Source of the DNA: Moniliella sp. 'wahieum'
Lineage: Eukaryota > Basidiomycota > Moniliellomycetes > Moniliellales > Moniliellaceae
Assembly (NCBI GenBank): GCA_003971905.1
Contig: RSEE01000037.1
Coordinates: 248,001-312,000 of the forward strand
DNA length: 64,000 nt
Direction: 5' to 3'
The translations under genes were made by a program, and so were the position numbers. The notes under the pieces were generated by a model. That model was not told the origin of the DNA and searched no databases. It saw nothing but the letters and a program-made list of their open reading frames with translations. This document shows positions 37,388 through 52,826 of this stretch, piece after piece. Every line of letters starts with the position of its first letter. The first letter of the stretch is position 1.

Positions 37388-40270
37388 ATGCAAGTTCGTG
37401 ACAAAGAAGAGGCCACGGACGAGGGCAAGGACAACATCACAGAGGGCCAGCTTCCTCTTCCCTATACGCTGGACCATGAGGCTGCGTTTGGCGACATGGA
37501 ACGCGACATCCGCCACGAAATCACCGATGGTCGGATCAACGATCCCAACCTCGAACCTGCCCTGCTTCGCGAAGCGGATCGTGCGCTGAACAAGGGCGAT
37601 GAGAAGGCCGAGTTGCGACTGGAGGATGTGATCGAAGACGACTCCATTTACCCTGAGGTTCGCGCCGCTGTCAGCAACGTCGATGACCCTACCATGAAGG
37701 CCAACACCTTCCGCGCCTGGTTCATTGGGATGATTGCCTGCACGGTGCTCAGTGGTATCAACATGTACTTCTCGGCTCAGTGCGTCTTTAACCTCCCGCA
37801 GTTCTCCTTCGCAGTGATATGCTCTTAATTGTTCTAACTCTCCCGTCTCCCCCCTCCCTTCCCCTCCAACTTAACACACACACAGTGGCCCGTGATCACA
37901 TTTCCTTCGATTGCAGTGCAATTGTTTGCCTACCCCATTGGTGTGGCCATGGCTAATATTCCTACCCGCGCAACTGGCCCCTGGCGGACTGGTTCAACCC
38001 GGGACCCTTTAATATCAAGGAGCACACCATGATCTCGGTCATGGCCACCGTTGGTGTCGGCTCCGCATACAGTACCGACATTTTCATCACGCAGCACGCC
38101 TTTTATGGTCAGCATTTGACTGCCGGATACATGATCATGCTCACCCTGTCCACGCAGATGATTGGCTTTTCATACGCCGGCTTCTGTCGCCAGGTCCTCG
38201 TCTGGCCGGCGTCCATGATCTGGCCCATGAACCTGACCAACACGGCCTTCCTCAATTCCATGCACGAAAAGCAAAAGATCGGCAGCTTCCGGGGCTGGTC
38301 CCGGTTCAAGATGTTTTCCGTTGGTGGCCTCATCCTCTTCTTTTGGGAAATTGTGCCGGCCTACCTCTTTACTGGCCTGTCTGTTTTTTCCTGGCCGACC
38401 TGGGCCGCCCCCAAGAACAAGGGCGTGAACGTCGTTTTTGGTGGCTCCGGCGGCATTGGCTTCAACTTCATCTCGCTGGACTGGATGCAGGTTACCAGTG
38501 CCCTTGGTTCGCCTATCTATGTACCTTGGTTTGCTATCGTCAACACGATTGTGGGCTACGTGCTGATCATTGGTTTTGTGGCGCCGCTTTTGTGGGCTAC
38601 CAATGCACGGTACACTGGTTACCTCAGCTTCAGCAATAATGGCATTTACGACCGCTTTGGCCAAACGTACTCGGTGGATTATGTGGTCGACGAGAACTTC
38701 GACTTGGACTTGGACAAGTACATGAGCTACTCCAAGGAGTACATGAGCGCGGTACGTCCTCTCGGATTACTCTTGCTTTAGTTCATCTTTGTCGAGGCTT
38801 CTCGAGTTCGTCAGTTCGTTCCCATACTTACTTTCAGTCTTTCTCTCCGACAGACATTCATTATCTGCTATGCCGTCAGCTTTGGTGTCATCACCTCAAC
38901 CATCTCCCAGGTCGCTCTCTTCTACTGGAACGACATTGTGCGTCAGGTCAGGCGTTCCCTTCATGAGGAACCGGACATCCACGCTCGTCTTATGTCGCGG
39001 TACAAGGAAGTGCCCTACTTGTGGTACGCTGCCACGTTTTTGATTTCGTTTGGCATGGCAGTGCCCTCTATTTACGTCTACCACACACAGTTGCCCATCT
39101 GGATGTTGATCGTGGCACTGTTGATGAGTGCGGTGTACACTATTCCCATTGGCATCATCGCCGCCGTCACCTCGAACGTCCCCGGGCTGAACGTGATCAG
39201 TGAGCTGATTGTGGGCTATGCCTTGCCTGGGAGACCAGTGGCGATGATGATTTTCAAGACGTACGGGTACATCACCATGGCGCAGTCGGTTACGTTCCTG
39301 CAAGACCTTAAGCTGGGTCATTACATGAAGGTCCCCCCGCGTGACATGTTTTGGGCCCAGATCATTTCCACTATTTGGGCGTGTATTGTCCAGGTTGGCG
39401 TTACCGCTTTCCTCTTCAAAACCACGCGCAACTTCTGCGGTGTCAATCCCAACGAGAAGATCAGTCCTGTTCACTTTACTTGCGCCTCGCAGAAAACGTT
39501 CTATTCTGGTCCGTCCTCCCTCCCCCCTTCATCTCCTCCACGGTTCCACAGCTAAGACACTGACCCTCCTCCCCTTTCGTATTCTCAGCGAGTATCATCT
39601 GGGGTCTCATCGGGCCTGCCCGTACGTTTGCTGTGGGTCGACCTATGGTGCTTTGAACGTCATGTTCATTATCGGCGCATTGATCCCGGTCCCGACTTGG
39701 ATGCTGGCCAAGAAGTACCCCAACTCGTGGTTCCGCTTAATCAACTGGCCTGTGCTTTTGGGTGCGACAGGCATGATGCCCCCCGCGACCGGGATCAACT
39801 TTACCTCCTGGTTCTTGGTTGGGTGGTTCTTCCAACACTTCCTTCGGCGCCACTACTTTGAGTTCTGGTCGGACTACAATTATGTCCTTTCTGCCGGTTC
39901 GATGCTGGCAGCTCCCTCATGTCATTCTTGGTGAGCGTATGCCTCGAACTGGCCAACACTCGTGACCTCGCGGTGGACAACGTGTTCAATGGCGAAAATC
40001 TGGTGGGGCAACCGCATTGAAACCGAGACACTCCAAGGTGCCGTAGAGCTGGTCAGCAAGACGGTCCCTGAACTCGGATTCGCTCCGGCCCCTAACGGCC
40101 TTTGGCTCCCTAACCCATCCCGCCTTCGTCAGGATCAAGTTAACGAGCTGAAGTCTTGCTTTCCCCCCCCTCCCCCTCCCCCTCTAGTATTGTCTACCAT
40201 CCGCTTTACTCATGCCGCGTCGCACACCGACGTATGCAGGCATCAGACCATCCTTCCGTTTCTGATATAA
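37388..40270 (+). CDS. OPT-family oligopeptide transporter
   Basis: A proton-coupled plasma-membrane importer of small peptides (tetra-/pentapeptides or glutathione-like), with 12-16 helices. ATG at 37388 gives MQVRDKEEATDEGKDNITEG, an acidic cytosolic N-terminus; helix 1 follows NTFRAWFIGMIACTVLSGIN. Hallmarks: NWPLADWFNPGPFNIKEHTM after an indel, YSTDIFITQHAFYGQ, CRQVLVWPASMIWPMNL, DIHARLMSRYKEVPYLWY, and ASIIWGLIGPARTFAVGRPY, MMPPATGINFTSWFLVGWFF and KIWWGNRIETETLQGAVEL near the end. Introns: about 37780-37885 (one G seems lost at the donor), 38752-38853 and 39509-39588. Indels near 37955, 39900 and 40000 break the frame. The exact C-terminus is unsure. Confidence 0.92.
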
Positions 40271-40544
40271 GATGTCTGCCTGACTTTGAATCCCACCGTT
40301 TTTATAAGCCACGGTTCCCTTCTGCTCTCGCAGAGGCTTTTATCTCTTTTACCTGTTTTCGTTTTCTGGCTGCCACCGGTCCTTTCCTTCCTGGTGTTGA
40401 TCTGCCATCGTTTTATGATCTGGATGCGGCTGGGCCGATTGTTTAGACATGTTTTTCGGGAGATGAGAGAGTGGTACGAAGGGATACGGAGGAAGTGTGG
40501 AAGTGCAGTGTGCCAGCGGGCATAGATCGCCTGCTGCAGATCAC

Positions 40545-40860
40545 GTCCATTTCATTGACAGAGCTTTTAAGGCTGGGACAGGGGGAACGCTACGTCTAAA
40601 CCTAACCGTTCATCTTGCGGGGGTTACTTGGAAGCGCTACCAAGGTTAAGGAACCAGCGGGATCGCCAGGATATCAGGACCCTCCGGTTCTCACCATCCG
40701 GTCCCGTACCCTAGGAAGCGCGTGTGGACACGGAGGAACGTGTGGTTGACATCCGAGCGAGGAACCATTGCCACTGAGACTTCGTAGCCAACTCCTTCCA
40801 ATGCGCAAACAACTTGTCCGCCGTCTTGGTGCCGTAGTATCCTCGTATCGTCAAAACACG
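40545..40860 (+). repeat. Dispersed repeat R1, copy 3
   Basis: It is a direct copy of 8718-9026, sharing ATTGACAGAGC, GGATATCAGGACCCTCCGG, CACGGAGGAACGTG and GCGCAAACAACTTG. The minus-strand peptide segments of copy 2 are largely kept. Similarity ends just after CGTCAAAAC. Confidence 0.85.
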
Positions 40861-42177
40861 ACGGAGATACGACTCTTACAATAGTGACGCGCTGACGGAA
40901 GAACGGAAAAGCCCGCGCGCGGTGAAAAAAAAAAAACAAGAAGCGAAACATTCAAACATCGGTGAGCCGCTGACGCCGAGCTATCAGGCTGATGTCGATG
41001 AGTGCGCTTGATCGATGGGGCACTGCGGGGACAGTGACATGGGGCACAGGGGCGCGTGACGCGTGACGCGTGACGCGTGACATGTGAGCCAGAGACCAGG
41101 GCTAGTACATTTCAGATTTCATAGCCGCATTCACGGGATGATATATGATAGCACTAGGGCAGTTCACAGTTCCCATTTGGGCTCGACGAGCCCTGCTTGG
41201 CGTCATGCATCATGCGTCACGCGTCACGTTTCTTGGTCCGCCTCTTTTCTTGATCTCTCCTTCTCTACCACAGACGTGCCGCTACCGTGACCTCATCGCA
41301 AGCACCAACTGTTCGAGTCCATACACTCTATCTGGCGCTTCTCTTTCACCGCTTTGCTGGCATCGATAGCCAGGCGGGTCCGTGGCTTTCTGCAGAGTGC
41401 TTGAGTGGGACTCGAAAGTACCCACAGGGGCTCATCATCAACAAAACTGGCTATACAAGCAATTTCGAAAGAAGCAAGTCGGGAAAAGGTAAAGCGGCTA
41501 CTAACCGCAAGCTTCAAGTCTATAAGCACGTCTATCCGGATGGGAGAAATGAGGCAGGAGTAGACAGAGAAGGAAGTTGAGCGAGCAGGGGCGCTCAGCC
41601 TGCGAGGGGAACGCAGGGAGGCGCTTTTTTGTTCAACCGTTCGAGAGAGGATCAAATTAGCCGAAGATCTGTTCTACTTATCATGTTTGGCGACCATGGT
41701 TGTCCAAGGACGGCAGAAAAACCTAGTAGGATCGCGCAATTTCCCGAAAAAGGGGAATACCGCATTACTGCCTCATGTGTAGCCACCACTAATACCGCTT
41801 CCCCATATCTCTCTGGACCCTCAGAGGCCGATGGGGCATGTGGTTGTGTACATATCTCACATCTCGTTAGCCTACGATCCATGTTCGTGGTGGACATCCC
41901 GAGGAGAATCCACAGATGGTGACGGAGCTAGAGGACACAACCAATGAATGACCATAGACCATAGACCATCGCTATTGTTTTGGTTGGTATCAACCAGTCA
42001 CCACAAGATGTGGTGGAAATGTGGTGGGGGCTTGTAAGGCACACTGCTATGTGCAAAAGTGGTCGATGATCAACGAGGTAGCCGGTGGGTGGAACAACGC
42101 ACCGGCAAAAACAACGCGAGGCGGCCGGGATTTGCCTTTTTGGAAACATACCGATGAAAGGGAGGATGCCATCCAAT
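40861..42177. other. Intergenic, no supported gene
   Basis: It holds three ACGCGT boxes with exact 7-bp spacing (41059, 41066, 41073) in a GCGTGAC tandem, an inverted relative GCGTCACGCGTCAC at 41212-41225, and a weak copy of the double-hairpin repeat at 41567-41612. A 97-codon plus-strand frame at 41287-41580 is unrecognised. Confidence 0.4.
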
Positions 42178-42960
42178 TTAGACACTTGCCAGAGGGGTGG
42201 GCTCGACAAACTCGGCGCTCTTGACCTTGGCACCCAAGTCCTCAGCACCCACAACGTTGGCCGCACCCCCGTGAAGCTCAACCAGACGAGACACGTCAAA
42301 CTTGGGCTTCTTGATGATCTTGACCTTGTGGACGAAGACGTCCTTAAGGGGGTAGATGCCGCGGGTCGACTTCTCGATCTCACGGCCAATGACCTCGGGG
42401 ATCAGCTTCTGAACAAGCTCCTTGATGTCGCACGTCTCGATCTCGCGCTTGATGATCTGGAACATCTTTTGCCGGATGGCGCGCACCTGGGCCGATTGGG
42501 CGTAGGTGGTCTTGGAGACGCTGTTGGAACGGCGCTTAGTGAATGCGATGACAAAGAGACGCACAACGTAGCCGTCGGTCAGCTTGACGTCCTGGTGGGC
42601 CTCAATAGTCGTCTGCCACTTGCGAACAAGAGAACGAATCTTGTCGGTCGTGAAGTTCATCGAGTGGAAGTTGGTCAGGCAGGACCGTCCCTGGACTTCA
42701 TCGACCCGGAGGGAGAACTTGCGGAAGGACTGCTCCTCGTCCTTGTTCAAGTCGGCCAGCGAGGCCTCGACAATGCGGCCCTTGAGCGAGTCGTTGGCGT
42801 TCACCAGACCCTGGGACTTGTTGACAATCGTCTTGCCCACAGTGCGGTTGTCGAAGAAGGTCGGTGCCCGAATGTCGTGCCACACCTTGCGCGACATAGG
42901 GTCGACCGTCTTCTTCTTCATGCCCTTCTTGCCCAGCTTCTTGTTCTTGCCAATCGCCAT
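42178..42960 (-). CDS. RPS1: 40S ribosomal protein eS1 (S3a)
   Basis: A structural protein of the small ribosomal subunit near the mRNA exit site. It is an intact 260-codon frame with no intron: [20 protein letters not shown] at the start, then [66 protein letters not shown]-type end region ([20 protein letters not shown]) and stop at 42178. Length and motifs match the family. It is one of the few genes here without any indel, which shows that local sequence quality varies. Confidence 0.97.
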   Translation of the reverse strand: MAIGKNKKLGKKGMKKKTVDPMSRKVWHDIRAPTFFDNRTVGKTIVNKSQGLVNANDSLKGRIVEASLADLNKDEEQSFRKFSLRVDEVQGRSCLTNFHSMNFTTDKIRSLVRKWQTTIEAHQDVKLTDGYVVRLFVIAFTKRRSNSVSKTTYAQSAQVRAIRQKMFQIIKREIETCDIKELVQKLIPEVIGREIEKSTRGIYPLKDVFVHKVKIIKKPKFDVSRLVELHGGAANVVGAEDLGAKVKSAEFVEPTPLASV

Positions 42961-43931
42961 CTGGATACCGGGTCAACAGTCGACGAGAGCCACGAGCTGG
43001 ACGAGAAGCCAAGGCAAAGTGGAAAGCCATGGCATGTAACCCTACATCAGGACAGTAGGGTTGGCACTGGCACACTACCAGCATGGGGTGAGTGTTACGA
43101 TGGGCTCAATGCCGCAGCGTGGTATTCCGCCCTTCCGACTGCATAGGGCTTGGAAACATTGGCAGCAATGGATATGAACATTTCATACACCGTCCAACCA
43201 ATTTGTGTGAGCGTTCTGTTTGCAGCTGTTCGCACGCGCGTGCATCGACAGAGCCGGCGCGGATCAAACCGACCCCGAGTTGAGTGCGTATCTCGTCAAC
43301 CCCAACACAGTCTCTTACAACCACAGGAAGGCCGCGCCGCTTCCGGTGTGCGGGAGCGCACAGATACTGAGAGAGAAATGGACCACAGCTCAGCTCCTCT
43401 CGAAAAAAAGGGCATCAGTCAGAGAGAAAAGCACAACGGCGCTGTTGTCAGTGGCCACACACCCGCTAGCTTGCGAGGTTGCATTGACGTGGCGACAATC
43501 AGCGCAGAAGAGAGGATTCTGGTATATATTAGGCAAGTGTACTCTAACTTTCCCATTCGCGCACAACTTCGTTGGAACTTCCCTCTATTCACACCCCGCC
43601 ATGATGAACAATTGGAGGGGAGTGTAGAGACATCCAGCGATTCCATTGGTAGGGTCACAGGAAGTGAGATGTGGAATATGAAACGGTAGACTATATGGTG
43701 AAGGATGAACGTGAACCGTAGCCGTCTGTCTACACGGGGACAGGCTGGGGCTAAGCCCCACATGCAAAGCAGATCGACGGTAAACCGGCACCATGCATCA
43801 ATGTATAGGGCACGCCGACCAGGCCGTATAGGGCTGGTGGTCCCTTGGTTCAGAAAAATATTTTTCTTGTCCTCCGAAATAAGGCGAATCAAGGTGTGCC
43901 ACCGGGAAGGATGAGATGTACAGCACTTTTG
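42961..43931. other. Intergenic, no supported gene
   Basis: It contains the eS1 promoter and the 3' flank of the auxilin-like gene. No recognisable frame is present. Confidence 0.45.
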
Positions 43932-46782
43932 CTAGTTGGTGTGCGCCACCCACGCATCATTGAGTGCAGCAAACGCCCCAGCAGCAAGCATGCGATGCTC
44001 CAGCTCGTCGACGTTGCGAGCTTGTCGGGATGCAGGCGGGAGATTGTCTTCATGTACGCCTTCTTGACCTGCACGTCAGTCACAAGTTGGTCATGCCGAC
44101 CTTGGGTGGCGCAAAGGGCGTGTTGCCCACCACAGTATCCACCGAGCCCAACAGAGCACGAATGTTGGTTTCCTTGCCCGCCTTCCACGCTGTCAGCTTG
44201 GCATCGACCCCATCCTTGAGCGCCAGGCGCTGAGCATCTTCCCCTTCCTTGCCTGTGCAGCTTCGCGGAACTTGGCCCGCGCCGCAGCACTGGCCCGCTC
44301 ACCTGCAGCACGCACACTGGCCGCATCCCGTGTCGACACGGGCGCAGGTTTGCTAGGCGCAGCCGAACGAGACGAGGTAGGATGGATCGCAGCATCACAG
44401 CGTCCCAGCCCTTCCGTTGCGGATCGGCTTCTCATCGCTGCCCCCGATCCCGCACCATGCGCTCGCTCAAACTTTTGCAACGCAAGCCATGCCTTGCGAG
44501 CGGACACATATTTCTCCGCCGCCTCGGCTGCCTGGGCATAGCGCATCAACGCTTTACCCCATGCATCGGACAGTGACACATCTCCAGCCAGCTCGGCAGG
44601 CAGCGGAGTTCGTTTGTGGGAGACCATGCTTCGGGAGCGAGCAGCGTGTCGATGGACTGAACGCCAGTTGGTGGGCTGGGCGCACCCGCCGCAATAAGGC
44701 GGAGAACAGCTTGAGTATCCGTCAAAGCCCCCGGAGCATCTCCGTTATGCAGTCGACAAGCAGCACGATTGTTAAGCACCACCACTCTCCGAAGGCTCTG
44801 TTCCCCCAACGCGGACAGGGCCCGTGTGTATGCCTGTTCGGCATCGCCATACGCCCCACGGCCAAATGCCTCGTTGCCGACTTTCTTGGCCTCGCGCCAC
44901 TTGGCCACCGCTCCAGCTGGGTCGGGGACAACAGAACGGCGGCCCGTTGTTGGGGTGGAGAGTCGGCCGGGGGGTAGAGGGCGTCGCTGCACCTGACGCC
45001 GTAGGCGTTGACCCTGGCGTGCGACGACGCCGGGCGGGGGAAACGTAGGCGACGTTTCCTCTGCAACCTTGAGTCGAGAAGACATTGCCAATGCTTGTAC
45101 TGGGAGAAGGGCTAGGCTTGGCTGCCGCCGCGGCTGTCGAAGGCACGCGTTGCTCCGGGCGCCGTGAAGGCAAAGCAGGCGCTGATTCCATATCGTCATG
45201 GAATGTCGGACCCGCCACAGAAACAGGATGTTCCGAAACCGAAGTCGAAGTCGAATTCGGGGTGGGTGGACGCCTGCTTGAACCATCCATTGGGCCGACC
45301 GTCAGCGGGCGTGGTTGACTCCGGACACATCCTCCTGTCCTCCCGCGGCTGACATCCACTTGGGCAGTCCGTCGGGGGTGGAACCCGCCTTGGGAGCCAT
45401 CCCCTGGGCAGCAGCCAGCTTGCGTTGCCACGACCGAGCCGTCTCAGCAGCTCGGGAGGCCCAGTCTGGTCCTGCGGGAGAGGGGTCCCGCCTAGGGGTG
45501 TCAACGCGTTCTCCACGATGAGGAGTCGGCGATCCCGTCGTGGGAGAGTCGAAGTTTGTCGGGCGAGGTGTTGGACGCGCCCAAGCTGGTCCCTCTGTGG
45601 AGCGAGACGGGTGCTCGTCCAGTGCCTTGCTCACTGACGCTTTGGCTGAACTCCAAAATGAAGTTGCACGGGCAAAGGCAGCCGTGCCAAGCTGAGAAGC
45701 TTGGTCGACTAACTGGGTTTGGATCTGAGCCCAGTCTTGTGTGTGGGCACTATCGTTCTGGTTTCGGTCACCAGGACGAGAAGTGGGATGCGCCTGTCGG
45801 GTTTGCCAAGCGGCAAATTCCTCCGCCATGGTTCGTCGTCCGGAACGTTCTGGAGCTCCTTTCGCTGGGTCTGCCTTGATTCGCCCGTTAGGAATGAATC
45901 AACGGCGCTCTGTACATCACCCTTTGAGCGGACCAAGGCCGCACGGGCCTCAAGCGGATCAAATCCCATCTCGACCAGTTGGCCAACGAGATGGGGAGGA
46001 GGTTCGTACCCGGAACCCTTCCCCTTCCCCTTCTCCTTCCACGCTGGGGCCCTCCCACCCCCAGATGATCGTCAAGGCTCTGGACGCTATCCAGGCTTGT
46101 CCGTTCCCGCGGCGCAGCGCCCAGGTTGCCCCAACCATCGTCCTCGTCGGTTTGGGCCATATCTATTCCGTGCGCAGGGCGGTCAGTGCGCGAAGCGAAT
46201 TCGTTGCGAGAACGATTGGCGCGTTGAGATGCTTCGGCTTCAGCTTTGGCTTGGCTTGGGCCTCGGCCTCCGCCTGCCGCTGACGCAGCACCTCTTCAGG
46301 CGGCTTGCCAGCAGTCCCAAAATATCATCCTCCTCGTCTTCCGTGGTAGCAGGAGGTGCTGCAGGCTGAGTCGAGGGCGCAGACGAAAGGCCAAATACAT
46401 CATCATCCAGCCCGGAGAAACTGAAAGGGTCGGTGGAGGGGGGGCTTGGGGTTGTGCTTGAGCTTGGGCTTGCTGCTGTCGGGCGGCCATAGAGAGAGAC
46501 GCACTGGCCGCCGGTTTGGCGGAGGAGCTGGGCACAGACTGGGCGAAGAGCGAAGCGAACGCATCCTGCCCGGCAGAGGCCTTTGACTGGGGGGCATTGG
46601 GGGTGGGGCTCGGGCGAGGCGTGGACTGGGGCACGAGGGGGCGCAGGTGGACGAGGGTTGGCCGCGGGACAGGCCATCAAAGCTGTTTCCATTGCCCATC
46701 GGCGGTGGGCGCGCGGAGGGGGCGCGGCGCTGGACGGGGTCGGTGCGCCTGTGCCGAGGCTGAGTCCGAGGAGGTCGTCCAT
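43932..46782 (-). CDS. SWA2: Auxilin-like UBA-TPR-J protein (Swa2 type)
   Basis: Auxilin recruits Hsc70 to strip clathrin from vesicles. ATG at 46782 starts MDDLLGLSLG; DDDVFGLSS- and DDILGLLA-type motifs resemble clathrin/adaptor-binding sites. A UBA domain follows (VEMGFDPLEARAALVRSKGD, VQSAVDSFL) at about 45980-45880, then Ser/Pro-rich linkers, a TPR block (AKWREAKKVGNEAFGRGAYG, AEQAYTRALSALGE, VVVLNNRAACRLHNGD) at about 44910-44690, and a C-terminal J domain with VKKAYMKTISRLHPDKL at about 44070-44000 and the end LNDAWVAHTN. The HPD that stimulates Hsp70 is intact. Many indels shift the frame between domains, and introns cannot be excluded. Domain order matches yeast Swa2. Confidence 0.85.
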
Positions 46783-47297
46783 GGCGGCAGGGTGGGGCAG
46801 ATGGCGGCGGGTGGGTGCGGCGTGAGGACGGGGCGAGGAGCGACGTGGAAGGCGGCCTTCAGCCTCAGCGCGGGCCGCCTGAGGAGAAGGGCGCGGCGGA
46901 AGGTGACGTTGCAATTGAAAATCGCCCGTTCGGTTCATGATGCATGGGCATGATGCATGATCGTGATCGATCGATATCGATGCATCAATGCACGTGGAAG
47001 ATGCTGACATCACGCACCACTGCATCCCATGCCCAATCCACCTCCCTGTCTATCCCGACGTCCTCATTGCCGACGGCAGCGTTCGTCTGTGTAACAATAT
47101 CCAACAGCGCAGCGGAGGAAGAGGACAGACGCAAGAACAGGAAGGGTGGTCGAGGGAAGCCGACGGGAATGGTCTCTGTGAGCGCGTCTCAATCCTCCAT
47201 CGCGTCGCCAAGTGAATCCGATTATGGTCTGTCTGGGCACTCGCGTCGATGCAAATGTGAATACTTGATTTTGGGGGGTTCTACATGGTGGGTACAG
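46783..47297. other. Auxilin-like gene upstream region
   Basis: It includes a GATGCATGATC-type simple stretch at 46935-46990. No gene is seen. Confidence 0.45.
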
Positions 47298-50169
47298 TTA
47301 CTTGGTTGCCTGCTTGGCGGCCGACACCAGCGCGACAGCCTCAGCGCGCACGTCGGCATTGGCATGGCGACCAGCAGATGGATCTCCCATGCCGACATGC
47401 CCGAGGCCAGCACATGCGCCATATCGGGCGAGTCGGTAATCCCATCGTACCGCCCATCCGCGCCCGGTCCTCGCCATCAAACAGCGCCGCCAAACGCATC
47501 GCGGGCGAGCATCACGTTGATCATCCGGAGTGCGCGCGTCGCCGTCATGGCAGGCCACTGGATTGACGACGTCAAAAGACGCTTGGCAAACGCTGCCCCC
47601 CGCTGGAGCGGCAGCATGCACAGATGGACGCAGCAGTACAAGTCCAGTGTGCGGAAGAGAGCTCGCTGCTGCTAACGCACATGCGTTGGTCCCGCCCGGC
47701 GGAACCGCAGCTTACCATGCCGCGCAGGTGCCTCCTCCAGCGCCCGTGCTCAACGTGGCCAACTGAGAGTCCGTACAATGATTTACCATGTCCGAGAGGT
47801 CGATATTGAGTGCAGCCCCTTGGCCTGACAAGAGTTTCAAACGCCGTAGACAGGCAGAGAAGGGAATCGTGCAGACGAGCCTCAAACGGTCCACGGCCAC
47901 CCAGAGGGTCCTCCCCCACCTTGAATGTCATCCTCCTCCTCTCTCCAGCCAGAGCCGCCTCGGCCTCGTTTCGTGTCCGCTCGACGTGCACTCGCAGCAC
48001 AGCCAGCAAGTCACGGAAAAAGTCCACATTGATCCGGTGGGCATACACCGATAAACCCTCAGCCGATCCCAACAGCGAAGAGGGTACGTCTTGCGCTTTC
48101 AGGATGCTAAAGTAAAGGACAAATAGGAGTTTGAGCGTCTCGGTTTGCTTAAAAAAGAAGCAGTTCAGTAAAGATCGAAGGGGGGAACGGAAGGAAACCG
48201 TGCAGAATACTTACATGCCTAGCCCGTTCCTCAACATCAACCTCACGTCCGCCTCTGCCATTTCCTTCTCGATCCCCTTCAGTTCGCGCTGGCGTTTGAT
48301 CTCCTTCTTGCTTAGTGCATGACCCTCTGACTTGCGTAGCTCAGCCGCCTTGAGCTTTTTACTATTCGGTAAGTCCGAAGTTGTTGTCGATGCACGGGTC
48401 ACTCCCAGCTCAGTTCTCAAACGGGTGAAAGAAATCGAGAATGGCCGCATGAACTTGGTACCGACGCTCCTTGATCATACGATGCAACAAACGAACCACC
48501 CTCGAGACTAATGTCGCCCCCGTGGTCGGCCTTGAGGAGTTCAATAAGTGTTTGTGGCGCACAGTTCCGTCACAGGCGTCCAAGACGCACGGGAGAGACA
48601 GCAACACAACACGAATGATGTTGGTTCGATAGTTGAATTGTGGCTCGCGGAGCAACAGTGTGGTCAGAGCCCGTATCCCAATGGGCATCAAGTCAGACTT
48701 GGGATGCTTGACCAAGTCTTCGCACAATTCCAAAAAGTCGCGGTAGACTTGCAGGATGCCCTGCTCAAACTCGCGCCGGCGGCGCACTTCGTGAGACACC
48801 GACTCGGTCTGCTCTTGCTCCGACAAGGGGCGAATGCGGTACCCGGGCAGGATGTCACTAAAGACAGCCATAAGAGTTAACACGGCCCGCGGCGCGAATG
48901 GCATCGTCAACAGGGATCGGCTTCAACGCGCGTGCCCGTTCAGGATCCGCTTCAATACCAGCTGCCCCGGCACCAGCAGTAACCTTAGGGGGGCGAATGG
49001 CAGGGCGGGCGAAAACGATCATGCGACGGACCAAGCCGATCGAGCTTTCCTCTGGGTCGGCCATAACCGTCTGGGCAAGACGAGCAAGTTGCTCGCGTGC
49101 GGCGGCAATCCGCTTGGATCGAGACGAGAGTCGCATCACTGCATACGGCGCCAACATGCCGAACCGAGAGCCAGTAGTAATGCTTGGATGGGGCATAGCT
49201 GCCGCTGCCAGCGCGCTTGTTTCTCGGCTGGGTCCTCCTCTCGGATTCAGACTCAGACTCGGGGAGCTCAATTGGCTTGCGTACGGTCGGCCTTGAGGTG
49301 TCTCCTCCTCCTCTTCGTCTGACCCAACCTGCATCTTGGACTCCCACCCTTCCTCGCGCGAATAGGCAAACGAGCTCGCTTGGCAAGCTTGGCTGCCGCA
49401 GCTCATCTTCCTTGCGTTTGCGCTTCGCCTGAGCAGCCCTCTGCTGGATGCGTTTGTCCTCGCGAGCCTCCTCGTCTTCGTCGGATAGGTCAGAGTCAGA
49501 TCCCTGGTCAGACGAAGTGACAGAGTCGTTAGACTCTGCATCGTCCGAAGACGCATCCTCATCTTGAGCCGCATCATCACTGTACTCGTAAACATCCGAG
49601 CCCAGATCCACGTCCGAGTCCAACTCGTCCTCAAACTCCGTCTCGTACGCGTCCTCCCCCGATTCCTCGTCGTCTTCAGCCTGGCCCGAAGCAGACGGGC
49701 GACTTGCGGGCAAGTTTTGGCCGCCTTGAGTTCCGACCTTTGGTCTTTGCGCTCTTGCTTTTGATGCGCTCCAATTCAGCTCGGGACGTACTGATCGCAT
49801 TCACATCATCGAGGTTAAAAAATTCATGTTGGTGGCGCGGCCGTTTGCCTTGGCCTTGGCCTTGGGGTTGGGACGGGATGACGAGGAAGCAGACTCGGCA
49901 CTGTCCGATGCATAATCGACCATATCCTCAGCATCAGAGACCAGCGCATCTTCTTCTTCGTCCCCTTGCTCCTCGTCGTCATGGGTGTCATCGAGCTCAG
50001 CGTCCGAGGCGTCCGCCTCGCGGGCGGCTTGGCGAGCGCGCGCCTTGCTCTTCTGCGTCTTGGTTTTGGGCTTTCCGTTGGTCTTGGGTGCCTGTTTGGC
50101 AGGGAGGGGGATGATGGCCGCTGGCGCGCGGTTGCGGCGTGCCTTGCTTCCAGCGGCTGCGCGCGCCAT
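47298..50169 (-). CDS. NOC3: Nucleolar complex protein Noc3
   Basis: Noc3 pairs with Noc2 for export of 60S pre-ribosomes and is linked to replication licensing. ATG at 50169 opens a basic start (MARAAAGSKARRNRAPAAII), followed by long acidic Ser/Asp-rich stretches. The NOC3 domain shows REQLARLAQTVMADPEESSI, then VLTLMAVFSDILPGYRIRPL and SHEVRRRREFEQGILQVYRD; the CBF/Mak21-type region has LVSRVVRLLHRMIKERRYQV, SKKEIKRQRELKGIEKEMAE, TETLKLLFVLYFSILKAQD and RINVDFFRDLLAVLRVH, ending VSAAKQATK. An intron is at 48148-48213 (GTAAGT donor, CTGAC branch); a second is possible near 48880. At least five indels shift the frame. Confidence 0.88.
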
Positions 50170-50652
50170 GGTGAGTTCCGATGGTGTTGGACAGCAGAGG
50201 AGACAAGGCGGGGTTAGCTAGCTTCGCTCGGCGGGCACCAAAAAAAAAAGGCAGGCTGATCGGTGCAATAGGCGCACGGGCATTGTTTCAAAAACGCAGT
50301 CCTGTTCCTCTGCCGTAGGATGTCTCCCTCTCCAGGCGTCCGCTCGGTGGCTCCATCCATCACTGAACATCCTAGCACTCGCTCCTTACCCCGCCCTTCT
50401 ACAGACATCTTGGGACGAAGCGGTATCGAAGCGGCCTGTTCAAAGACCCTCCACGCGGGAAACTCGAGTGACCGGAAATATGATGGTTGTGATTGATTGA
50501 AGCTTTTTTGGTAGCCAAGAGTATAGTACGGACGGACAGAACATACTCCTGTGGACGGGATGGGGGAGGGGGGGAAGAAGAGTCAAGACAGGATAAAAAG
50601 GGTATGCAACATGTCGAAAGCGGGCCACGGCGAGGCGGTAGAAGAGATGCGT
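50170..50652. other. Region between NOC3 promoter and GFA1 3' end
   Basis: An A-run at 50240-50249 is the only feature. The GFA1 3' trailer covers the right part. No gene is seen. Confidence 0.4.

Positions 50653-52826
<2,174 letters not shown>

Noticed and set aside
31251-40270. Glyoxal oxidase and OPT transporter as a secondary-metabolite cluster
   Set aside because: They are separated by 3.8 kb without genes, and no synthase, P450 or regulator lies nearby.
42085-43146. A 353-codon plus-strand frame opposite eS1
   Set aside because: It is the exact antisense of an intact ribosomal protein gene and has no independent support.
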